Part shown: in pieces, positions 1 to 5,657 of the stretch
How positions within the stretch are numbered: the first letter of the stretch is position 1
Layout of the letters: every line of letters begins with the position of its first letter
Assembly (NCBI GenBank): GCA_964502465.1
Contig: CAZCWX010000757.1
Coordinates: forward strand, 1 to 5,805
Source of the DNA: CAZCWX01 sp964502465
Lineage (GTDB): Bacteria; Desulfobacterota; Binatia; Bin18
Length of the DNA stretch: 5,805 nucleotides
Direction of reading: 5' to 3'
Translations under genes and position numbers: made by a program
The notes under the pieces: model-generated
What the model was told of the DNA's origin: nothing
The model's database searches: none
Seen by the model: only the letters and a program-made list of their open reading frames with translations

Positions 1-1179
1 ATCGCTGCCAGTACTCGTGAGGGTGCAACCCTGGTGGTGCTGATTAAAGAAATCGGCACCGATGCCCTCTTTGCCCTACATGTCGTTGCTGAAGAGATAG
101 CCAAACGGGGCAAGCCCGAGTACAAAGGGCGGGTACAACAATACTACCAGTTGTGTCGTGACCGGGATTACGGCGTGGCCGTGGCACAGAGCGATGTTAA
201 AGGTGACCGCAGCCTGGGTCCTCAAGGGCAGGAACACCCCGACTACTACCTCCGTATTGTCGAGGAACGCAAGGACGGCATCGTGGTCCGTGGTGCAAAA
301 GTGCATACCTCAGTCTCGACCAACACTGACGAAGTTATCGTCCTGCCGACACGAGCCATGCGTCCGGAAGACAAATCCTATGCCGTGGCATTTGCCCTGC
401 CGGTGGCGACAAAAGGACTCAAGCTGCTGGCCAGCTCGTATGGGGGATTCAAGAAAGATTCCTTCGAGTTTCCCATTAGCGCTAAGCACAAGATGATGGA
501 AACCTTGACCGTTTTCGATGACGTGTTCGTCCCTTGGGAGCGCGTGTTCTTGTGTGGTGAGACCGAGGCCGCCGGGTTTCTGGCTTTAACATTTGTCAAA
601 TTTCATCGGTTTACTGCGGTGTCATACAAATTACCCTTGTTGGAACTCCTGGCGGGTTCGGCGCGGGCAATCGCTGAATACAATGGCATAGAGAACGCAG
701 GACACATTCGTGAAAAACTCACGAAACTGGCTACCTATCATGCGACCGTGCAGGGCTTGATTATTGCCGCAGCACAACAGCATGAAATCGTCCCTCCTGG
801 TATTGCCATTCCCAATACCCTCATGACGAATGTTGCAAAGTATCAGTTTGCCTCGTACTACCACACGGCAGTCCAGATGGTGCAGGATGTGAGTGGTGGG
901 TTGCTCGTTACTGGTCCCAGCGTTGAGGACTGGCGAAGCGAAGCCACTGGCCCGTATGTGCGGAAATACCTCGGGGGGAAAAAAGGGGTTCCCACTGAGC
1001 ACCGCCTGCGCATGATGAACCTGATCTCTGATCTTACTGCGTCTGATTTTGGCGGGTATCAAGAAGTGCTTGCGGTGCACGCCGAAGGCTCGCTCGAAGC
1101 GGAGAAAATCCAAACCTACCGGGAATACGACTTCAGCGCTGCCGCCGCCTATGCGCGCGAGTTGGCAGGGATCAAATAG
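1..1179 (+). CDS. HpaB/AbfD-superfamily flavoenzyme (4-hydroxyphenylacetate 3-hydroxylase type), 5' partial
   Basis: The frame is open from base 1 to a TAG at 1177, so the gene starts upstream. About 392 codons are visible of the roughly 480-520 usual in this family. Residues are counted here from the GTG at 34, which is probably internal. The segment SDVKGDRSLGP (53-63), then DGIVVRGAKVHTS (81-93) and VFDDVFVPWERVF (160-172), are typical of the HpaB N-terminal/middle domain, which binds flavin and substrate. The C-terminal helical domain follows, with VQDVSGGLLVTGPS (283-296) and a late RLRMMNLISDLTAS. Known members are two-component FADH2-dependent phenol-type monooxygenases and the [4Fe-4S]/FAD 4-hydroxybutyryl-CoA dehydratase. 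The DVKGDRS and SGGLLVT motifs look closest to the dehydratase-like branch, but I do not see the cysteines that would hold an Fe-S cluster. The substrate therefore cannot be named. It is convergent with, and apparently unrelated to, the glm genes. Confidence 0.88.
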   Translation: MAASTREGATLVVLIKEIGTDALFALHVVAEEIAKRGKPEYKGRVQQYYQLCRDRDYGVAVAQSDVKGDRSLGPQGQEHPDYYLRIVEERKDGIVVRGAKVHTSVSTNTDEVIVLPTRAMRPEDKSYAVAFALPVATKGLKLLASSYGGFKKDSFEFPISAKHKMMETLTVFDDVFVPWERVFLCGETEAAGFLALTFVKFHRFTAVSYKLPLLELLAGSARAIAEYNGIENAGHIREKLTKLATYHATVQGLIIAAAQQHEIVPPGIAIPNTLMTNVAKYQFASYYHTAVQMVQDVSGGLLVTGPSVEDWRSEATGPYVRKYLGGKKGVPTEHRLRMMNLISDLTASDFGGYQEVLAVHAEGSLEAEKIQTYREYDFSAAAAYARELAGIK

Positions 1180-1207
1180 GGGTTGGGACTTGAGGTTTGA
1201 GACTTGC
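1180..1207 (+). repeat. Degenerate 7-bp tandem repeat after the HpaB-like gene
   Basis: Four consecutive 7-mers begin at the base after the TAG stop: GGGTTGG, GACTTGA, GGTTTGA and GACTTGC. The second and fourth differ only at the last base, and the others diverge at two to four positions. The tract resembles the short tandemly repeated (heptanucleotide, STRR-like) sequences known from some bacterial intergenic regions. It has no coding role that I can see. Confidence 0.5.
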
Positions 1208-1270
1208 AAGGGGGGGAGGCTAAATCAGACCACACGAGATTCGTACAGGGAGTCAATCGTCCTTTTCTTC

Positions 1271-1332
1271 GTAGCGTGCGCCATGCGCACGAACGGTGGC
1301 GGGCGGGGAATCGTGCGCGCAGCGCACGCTAC
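1271..1332. repeat. Inverted pair of REP-type hairpins (REPIN/BIME-like)
   Basis: Two perfect hairpins face each other. The left one is GTAG (1271-1274), then CGTGCGC, loop CAT, GCGCACG (1275-1291). The right one is CGTGCGC, loop GCA, GCGCACG (1312-1328), then CTAC (1329-1332), the complement of GTAG. A G-rich 20-base spacer separates them. A GTAG foot next to a GC-rich palindrome is the hallmark of REP sequences mobilised by RAYT (Y1 REP-associated) transposases, and two REPs in inverted order form a REPIN or BIME. The arms also pair with each other over 22 bp with three mismatches. The element lies between convergent genes, the usual place for REPs, and no T-tract follows it on either strand. 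No RAYT gene is in the window. Confidence 0.75.
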
Positions 1333-1362
1333 TGAAGGTGTACCAATGTCATATGGTTTGAT

Positions 1363-1755
1363 TTAGTTCCTAGCCCCCAACACCTCCCCGTACCGTTCCT
1401 TAAATTTCTCAAACAGTGCAAGCTCTGCCGCGGTGTACGTCTTGTACGTGTGACTCGGATGAGGGAAATAGAAGCGCAGGACGGATTTCCCCGCACTATC
1501 GTCGAAAGCAATGAAAACGCTCAGCGAATCATCATGGCCAGGTGCTTCGGCAAAGCGAACCTGTACCACCGTGCTCAGGTCAACATGAATATGCCAGGCC
1601 GCAAACTCGACCGTGGCCCAGGAGTCAGAAAATTCGACCTTGTGCGGAGTACCATCGAGGAACAGTTCGCTGACCGCACCGTCGCGGCCTACTGTGCAGA
1701 CGAGCGAGGAGGTGTGGGCGAGATCGGTGAGAAGCTGTTGTATATCCGGGAGCAT
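1363..1755 (-). CDS. Conserved-looking protein of unknown function, 130 aa
   Basis: I do not recognise this gene with certainty. The ATG at 1755 gives 130 residues beginning MLPDIQQLLTDL. In-frame starts at 1812 and 1836 are possible, but they would add an arginine-rich stretch that overlaps the hairpin at 1812-1830, so I prefer 1755. No strong Shine-Dalgarno is visible at any of the three. The protein is soluble, without a signal peptide or membrane segment. Alternating beta-type strands (LVCTVG, ATVEFAAWHIHVDLSTVVQVRF, SLSVFIAFDD, SVLRFYFPH) precede a charged C-terminal helix, ALFEKFKERYGEVLG. The pattern of an HVDLS strand, a VRF strand, an acidic turn, a strand ending in YFP and a final helix loosely recalls the HemS/ChuX/HutX heme-utilisation fold, but this is a weak impression. 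It lies 101 bp downstream of glmS on the same strand and may be co-transcribed. Confidence 0.72.
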   Translation of the reverse strand: MLPDIQQLLTDLAHTSSLVCTVGRDGAVSELFLDGTPHKVEFSDSWATVEFAAWHIHVDLSTVVQVRFAEAPGHDDSLSVFIAFDDSAGKSVLRFYFPHPSHTYKTYTAAELALFEKFKERYGEVLGARN

Positions 1756-1811
1756 ACGATCACGTCTCGATGCAACTGTTGTAATGCGGGCCTCTGACCT
1801 GCACCGAGCCA

Positions 1812-1830
1812 TGCAGGCAGGATGCCTGCA
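1812..1830. repeat. Perfect short hairpin downstream of glmS
   Basis: TGCAGGCA (1812-1819), loop GGA, TGCCTGCA (1823-1830) form a perfect 8-bp stem with a 3-base loop, flanked on the right by CCAC. No T-run follows on either strand, so it is a poor intrinsic terminator. It looks like another small palindromic dispersed repeat, or it may be an RNA-stabilising stem in the glmS 3' UTR. Confidence 0.55.
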
Positions 1831-1856
1831 CCACAAGCATTGCTCAACACGCTGCT

Positions 1857-3689
1857 TTACTCGACTGTTACGCTCTTCGCCAAATTCCGCGGCTGATCGA
1901 CATCAGTGCCACGATACACTGCAATATGATAGGCCAGCAGTTGCAGTGGAATAGTAAGGAGGATCGGCATCAGCAGATGATTCGTCGTTGGCACCTGAAT
2001 AATTTCCCAGGCGATTTCTTCAAGTTCAGGAGAGACGGTATCGGTAATCGCGATAATCCGACCACCTCGCGCTTCAACCTCTTTCATATTACTCAAGGTC
2101 TTGGCATACACTGGATCCTTAGGCAGGAGCACAACGACAGGCATGTTTTCATCGATGAGCGCGATCGGCCCATGTTTCATCTCACCTGCCGGATAGCCCT
2201 CAGCATGGATATATGAAATCTCTTTGAGTTTGAGAGCACCTTCAAGGGCGATGGGATAGTTCACTCCACGGCCAAGATAGAGAAAATCTTTCGCTTGCCC
2301 ATATTTCTTGGCTATTTTTTCGATTGCCTTCTCTTTTGCCAGCACTTCGCGCATGAGCGTTGGCAGGTTCACCAAGTCATTGATGAGCTTGTGTCCTTTT
2401 TCAGGGTCGAGGGCTCCACGACGGCGCCCGAGATACACGGCAAACAGGTACAGAGCAGTCAATTGCGTGGTAAACGCTTTGGTTGACGCAACACTCATCT
2501 CTGGGCCGGCGTGTGTATAAATCACCATATCGGCTTTCCGCGGAATCGAGGCATCTATCACATTGCAGATCGCGAAGGTTTTCGCTCCGTGGGTCTTTCC
2601 CCATTCTAAAGCGGCAAGGGTATCGGCGGTCTCTCCAGATTGTGAGACAGCGACAATGGCGGTGTGCTTGTCGATCGGCGTGTGCCGATAGCGGAACTCG
2701 CTGCCATAGTCCACTTCAGCAGGCAGGGAGGCCAGCTCTTCGAGGAAGAATTTCCCCTCCAGACATGCGTGCCAGGCAGTGCCGCAGGCAACCAGGGTCA
2801 TCCGTTGAACTGTATCCAGGAAAGATACATGTGGGTCGAGTTCGCCTAACGCGACATCGCCTTCTTCGGCCAGCAGGCGACCGCGCATCGTATCAATGAT
2901 CGCCTGCGGTTGTTCATGGATTTCCTTGAGCAGGAAATGTTTGTACCCGCCCTTTTGCGCCGTTATCGCATCCCAGGTAATCTGCCGGGGGACGCGCTCA
3001 ATGGGCCGGCCATGGAAGTCGAAAAAAGCGACCCCATCACGGGTCACCTCTGCCATCTCACCGTCGTCGAGAAATGCGACCTGGCGCGTGTAGTCAAGTA
3101 AGGCTGGGATGTCGGAAGCAATAAAGTTTTCACCTTCGCCGAAACCAATCACAATGGGAGTGGCATTCTTGGCTGTGAGAATCCGCTGTGGGTCGCCTTC
3201 ACATAACGCGACGATGGCGAAAGAGCCTTCGAGCCGTCGCAAAGCCATACGGGTCGCTTCGCTGAAGGACGATCCTTCCTGCAAATACTGGTCAATTAAA
3301 TGCGAGATGACTTCTGTATCGGTTTCCGAAGTGAAGACATGCCCTTTCGCTGCCAGCTCATGGCGCAGTTCCAGGTAGTTTTCGATAATTCCGTTGTGAA
3401 TGACGATCACTTTCCCCGCACGGTGTGGATGGGCATTTTCTTCTGACGGACGGCCATGGGTGGCCCAACGTGTGTGGCCGAGTCCGACCGTACCATGCAC
3501 GGGATTGTCGCGGAGTAATTGGTCGAGGTTGCTCAGCTTCCCAACTGAGCGGCGGACCACGACACTGTTCTCATTATTGAAGACTGCTACTCCAGCGGAG
3601 TCATACCCGCGGTATTCCAGGCGTTTGAGCCCCTGGATGAGGAGTGGGGCTGCTTCGCGGTACCCGACATAACCGATAATGCCACACAT
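1857..3689 (-). CDS. glmS: Glutamine--fructose-6-phosphate aminotransferase (isomerizing), GlmS
   Basis: Cytoplasmic enzyme that converts fructose-6-phosphate and glutamine to glucosamine-6-phosphate and glutamate, the first committed step to UDP-GlcNAc. It has 610 residues, one more than the E. coli enzyme, and is complete. The N-terminal class II glutamine amidotransferase domain (about 2-240) starts MCGIIGYVG, with the catalytic Cys exposed after Met removal. It continues with LEYRGYDSAG (24-33), HTRWATHG (72-79) and HNGIIEN (98-104). Two SIS sugar-isomerase domains follow: SQSGETADT (349-357) with STKAFTTQL (402-410), then KLKEISYIHAEGYPAGEMKHGP (487-508). Glu490, His506 and Lys605 match the E. 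coli catalytic residues with a constant offset. The end DQPRNLAKSVTVE is the canonical C-terminus. A good AGGA ribosome-binding site lies 8 bases upstream of the ATG. No glmS ribozyme precedes it, so any feedback control must be by another route. Confidence 0.98.
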   Translation of the reverse strand: MCGIIGYVGYREAAPLLIQGLKRLEYRGYDSAGVAVFNNENSVVVRRSVGKLSNLDQLLRDNPVHGTVGLGHTRWATHGRPSEENAHPHRAGKVIVIHNGIIENYLELRHELAAKGHVFTSETDTEVISHLIDQYLQEGSSFSEATRMALRRLEGSFAIVALCEGDPQRILTAKNATPIVIGFGEGENFIASDIPALLDYTRQVAFLDDGEMAEVTRDGVAFFDFHGRPIERVPRQITWDAITAQKGGYKHFLLKEIHEQPQAIIDTMRGRLLAEEGDVALGELDPHVSFLDTVQRMTLVACGTAWHACLEGKFFLEELASLPAEVDYGSEFRYRHTPIDKHTAIVAVSQSGETADTLAALEWGKTHGAKTFAICNVIDASIPRKADMVIYTHAGPEMSVASTKAFTTQLTALYLFAVYLGRRRGALDPEKGHKLINDLVNLPTLMREVLAKEKAIEKIAKKYGQAKDFLYLGRGVNYPIALEGALKLKEISYIHAEGYPAGEMKHGPIALIDENMPVVVLLPKDPVYAKTLSNMKEVEARGGRIIAITDTVSPELEEIAWEIIQVPTTNHLLMPILLTIPLQLLAYHIAVYRGTDVDQPRNLAKSVTVE

Positions 3690-3692
3690 GTT

Positions 3693-3764
3693 TAAGGTCC
3701 TTTGAGTCTATTGGGTCTATTGGGTCTGTTGAGTCTATTGGGTCTATTGGGTCTATTGGGTCCT
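3693..3764 (+). repeat. 9-bp tandem repeat array, left flank of the four-helix-bundle gene
   Basis: Seven clear 9-mers run from 3702 to 3764: TTGAGTCTA, TTGGGTCTA, TTGGGTCTG, TTGAGTCTA, TTGGGTCTA, TTGGGTCTA, TTGGGTCCT. The first six form two copies of a 27-bp higher-order unit differing at one base. An eighth degenerate unit, TAAGGTCCT (3693-3701), matches the last unit at 7 of 9 positions. On the minus strand the array overlaps the 3' end of the four-helix-bundle gene, encoding its final Arg-Thr-Gln and TAG stop. It extends to the glmS ribosome-binding site. Confidence 0.93.
3698..3703 (-). promoter_or_regulatory. glmS ribosome-binding site, overlapping the repeat array
   Basis: On the minus strand AAAGGA precedes the glmS ATG, with 8 bases between AGGA and the ATG. 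This is close to ideal for a Shine-Dalgarno. The AGGACC it belongs to is also present in the repeat unit at 3756-3764, so the site appears to lie in, or derive from, a degenerate repeat unit. Confidence 0.75.
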
Positions 3765-4127
3765 GCTGCGGAGTAGATAGGTGATGAGACCGCTAGTCAG
3801 CTTGGCAACCTTTTCTGCCTGAGCATAAAGCCTCTGGAAGTCCGCTTCGGCCACATATCGTTGGTCGAGAGCAACGTAGAGAAGGCTTTGTACCTCGGCG
3901 CAGGAACCTTTGGCAATAAAAAGAAACTGTGTAAATTCGCGGTCAGTCCTGCGAGAGAAGCCCTCAGCGATGTTCGACATAACCGAAACCGCAGCTGCGG
4001 TGAGCTGATCACGGAACCGAGAATCCTGCCTCACATTTGTCGCCTCTCTCGTTATCCCGTAAACTTGAGAAACCAACACCCTTGCTTCCTTCCACGCCTC
4101 TAACTCTTCAAATCGCTCAATCTTCAT
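3753..4127 (-). CDS. Four-helix bundle protein (23S rRNA intervening-sequence / S23 family)
   Basis: 124 residues, the normal length for the family. It opens with the characteristic MKIERFEELEAWKEAR (aromatic-x-x-Leu-x-x-Trp), which also fixes the start although no Shine-Dalgarno is visible. The conserved core RFRDQLTAAAVSVMSNIAEGFSR (37-59) follows, with the NIAEG signature at 52-56. Then come FTQFLFIAKGSCAEVQSLL (65-83), with the IAKGS turn, and a last amphipathic helix (about 95-120). Members are small alpha-helical proteins that form pentameric barrels. They are found in 23S rRNA intervening sequences, as free-standing genes, and as the Avd accessory protein of diversity-generating retroelements. 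Their cellular role is mostly unknown, and nucleic-acid binding has been shown for Avd. No reverse transcriptase or variable repeat is present here. The C-terminal Arg-Thr-Gln and stop are made by the repeat array. It lies between glmU and glmS in the same direction and is probably co-transcribed. Confidence 0.93.
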   Translation of the reverse strand: MKIERFEELEAWKEARVLVSQVYGITREATNVRQDSRFRDQLTAAAVSVMSNIAEGFSRRTDREFTQFLFIAKGSCAEVQSLLYVALDQRYVAEADFQRLYAQAEKVAKLTSGLITYLLRSRTQ

Positions 4128-4137
4128 GGCGACGCTA

Positions 4138-4164
4138 GAGACTCAAAGAACCCAAGAGACTCAA
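4138..4164 (-). repeat. 9-bp repeat tract, right flank of the four-helix-bundle gene
   Basis: Read on the minus strand, three 9-mers follow the glmU stop: TTGAGTCTC, TTGGGTTCT and TTGAGTCTC. They are clear relatives of the units at 3702-3764 but point the other way relative to the gene. The tract begins 5 bases after the glmU TAA and ends 10 bases before the four-helix-bundle ATG, so it forms nearly all of that gene's leader. Confidence 0.85.
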
Positions 4165-4169
4165 TTGAC

Positions 4170-5564
4170 TTATTTCTTTTCTGCTTCCTTCGCTCGCCTG
4201 GTTGCAGTCCAGCCTTCGCGGATTTCTTCGCGGCGAGAGTTGAACACTAAGGCTCCGGCTGGAACATCATGCCGTACGGTGGTCGCGGTGGCGATGTACA
4301 CATCATCGTGGATAGTAATCGGTGCGACCAACGTCGTATCAGAGCCCACCTGCACACGGTCACCAATTTTTGTCTGGTGCTTGCGAAAACCGTCATAATT
4401 ACAGGTGATCGTCCCCGCGCCGATGTTCGTATCGCGTCCGATTTCTGTATCGCCAATGTATGAGAGATGTTTGGCCTTGGTATGTTCGCCAATCACAGAT
4501 TTTTTGACCTCGACGAAGTTGCCGATCTCGGCTCGAGGAGCCAAGACGGTTCCTGGACGCAGGTGAGCAAAAGGCCCCACTTCGGTGTGATCGCCGAGGT
4601 CGCTGTCGTTCAACACGACCGAGAAGCGCACCCGGACATCGTCTCCGATCCGGCAATTTTCAATATAGGCGCTGCCGTCGATGCAGCAGCGCGCCCCAAT
4701 ACTAGTTTTTCCCTTGAGGTGAGTGTTTGGGCCGATGACCGTATCCTGGCCGATCGTGACTTCTTCGTCGATATACACCGTGTCTGGATCTTCCAGGGTA
4801 ACACCTGCAGCCATCCAGTGGCTACGCAGTTGTCCTTGTCGTGATTGTTCCATGACAGCCAACTCCTCTCGGGTGTTGATCCCGCCAATTTCTCTCGGGT
4901 CTGCGGCCAGGACTGCCTGGGTCGGCAGTTGAGCGGTGACCGCTTGAGCGACAATATCGGTGAGGTAATACTCTCCCTGCGCATTGAGCGGTTGCAACCG
5001 CTCAAGCGCGGTAAAGAGAAAGCGCGCTTGCACACAGTAGATACCAGTATTAATTTCCCGTACCGTGCGCTCTGCTGCTGAGGCATCACCTGCTTCAACA
5101 ATTTTCAGCACCTGTCCGTCTACTGCGCGAATCACCCGACCATATTGTCCTGGATCAGCAAAATGCGCTGTCAGGACTGACACGGTGGCCTGGTGAGCGC
5201 GATGGTGTTGAACAAAACGAGCGAGGGTGGTGGGAGTAAGCAGGGGGGTATCACCGCAGACGATCAGCATATCCCCGTCAAAGTCAGTAAAACAGGGCCG
5301 CGTGGCCCGCACCGCATCCCCGGTCCCACGCTGTTCGTGCTGCCGGGCAAAAATGACCCCTTTCTGACCGCACACGCGCTGCACCTCCTCAGCCTGATGA
5401 CCGACGACAGCTACGATACGATCAGGGTGCAAGCGTTGCGTTGCCTGAATCACGTGAGAAAGTAAAGGCTTGCCAGCGAGCAGGTGCAGGACTTTCGCTC
5501 GCTGCGAGCGCATGCGCTTCCCCTGGCCGGCTGCCAGAATGATTACGCCAAGATGGTCTCCCAT
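4170..5564 (-). CDS. glmU: Bifunctional N-acetylglucosamine-1-phosphate uridyltransferase / glucosamine-1-phosphate N-acetyltransferase, GlmU
   Basis: Cytoplasmic enzyme that acetylates glucosamine-1-phosphate with acetyl-CoA and then couples the product to UTP, giving UDP-GlcNAc. It has 464 residues (E. coli 456). The N-terminal uridyltransferase domain (about 5-232) has LAAGQGKRM (10-18), QRGTGDA (78-84), CGDTPLL (103-109, with Asp105), NTG (172-174) and GGINTREEL (227-235). The C-terminal left-handed beta-helix of hexapeptide repeats runs from about 255 to 440. The acetyltransferase residues Arg336, Lys354, His366, Tyr369, Asn380 and Asn389 match the E. coli residues at a constant offset of 3, in LRPG, NFVEVKKS, HLSYIGD and NIGAGTITCNYDG. 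The tail is short, basic and charged (RRAKEAEKK). The start MGDHLGVIILAAG fits the family, but the ribosome-binding site is weak. Pairing with glmS is a common operon arrangement. GlmM, which supplies the step between them, is not in the window. Confidence 0.97.
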   Translation of the reverse strand: MGDHLGVIILAAGQGKRMRSQRAKVLHLLAGKPLLSHVIQATQRLHPDRIVAVVGHQAEEVQRVCGQKGVIFARQHEQRGTGDAVRATRPCFTDFDGDMLIVCGDTPLLTPTTLARFVQHHRAHQATVSVLTAHFADPGQYGRVIRAVDGQVLKIVEAGDASAAERTVREINTGIYCVQARFLFTALERLQPLNAQGEYYLTDIVAQAVTAQLPTQAVLAADPREIGGINTREELAVMEQSRQGQLRSHWMAAGVTLEDPDTVYIDEEVTIGQDTVIGPNTHLKGKTSIGARCCIDGSAYIENCRIGDDVRVRFSVVLNDSDLGDHTEVGPFAHLRPGTVLAPRAEIGNFVEVKKSVIGEHTKAKHLSYIGDTEIGRDTNIGAGTITCNYDGFRKHQTKIGDRVQVGSDTTLVAPITIHDDVYIATATTVRHDVPAGALVFNSRREEIREGWTATRRAKEAEKK

Positions 5565-5614
5565 AGGTGTCTTGTGTATCCGTTTCTCAGGTGTAGAAGC
5601 TCATCACCATACAT

Positions 5615-5643
5615 ATTGTATCGGTTTTTTGGCAAAATCTAAA
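5615..5643 (-). promoter_or_regulatory. Putative sigma70-type promoter for glmU
   Basis: On the minus strand TTTAGA (-35, 4 of 6 consensus) and TACAAT (-10, 5 of 6) are separated by exactly 17 bases in an AT-rich stretch. The predicted start of transcription lies about 45 bases upstream of the glmU ATG. It is the best candidate in the upstream region and would drive glmU, the four-helix-bundle gene, glmS and perhaps the small gene after it. Confidence 0.42.
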
Positions 5644-5657
5644 ATCGCCACAATAGG

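Larger units (their letters stand above)
3693..4164 (-). mobile_element. Candidate cassette: four-helix-bundle gene between inverted 9-bp repeat tracts (IVS-like)
   Basis: The interval between the glmU stop and the glmS start consists almost wholly of one small gene plus two flanking repeat tracts in opposite orientation: 3693-3764 with TTGRGTCTA units and 4138-4164 with the complementary units. Taking the outermost three clear units on each side, 21 of 27 positions are complementary, so a transcript could fold with the gene in a large loop. The same arrangement, a four-helix-bundle (S23-family) ORF between complementary ends, is known for intervening sequences in 23S rRNA genes of Leptospira, Coxiella and others. 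There is no transposase, and no target-site duplication is evident. That this is a mobile or formerly mobile unit is inference. It could instead be an old resident gene with expanded repeats. Confidence 0.45.

Noticed and set aside
631..1209. 192-aa open frame on the minus strand inside the HpaB-like gene
   Set aside because: It is antisense to a clear protein family member. Its translation has no recognisable domain and it is best explained as a shadow of the real gene.
1271..1332. Bidirectional intrinsic terminator between the convergent genes
   Set aside because: The stem is strong, but neither side is followed by a T-tract in the direction of transcription. The GTAG feet and mirrored double hairpin fit a REP pair better, although it could still slow or stabilise transcripts.
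3690..3752. glmS ribozyme or other leader riboswitch upstream of glmS
   Set aside because: The 63 bases between the ATG and the preceding gene are almost entirely 9-bp repeats. There is no room for the ribozyme core and none of its sequence is recognisable.
3702..3764. CRISPR array
   Set aside because: Units are 9 bp and directly abutting, with no spacers and no cas genes; this is a simple tandem repeat.
3753..4127. Diversity-generating retroelement (Avd-type accessory protein)
   Set aside because: The protein family includes Avd, but there is no reverse transcriptase, template repeat or variable repeat in the window.
4610..5101. 163-aa open frame overlapping glmU in another minus-strand frame
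   Set aside because: It lies wholly inside a well-supported glmU. Its product is low-complexity and arginine/serine-rich, typical of an out-of-frame shadow.
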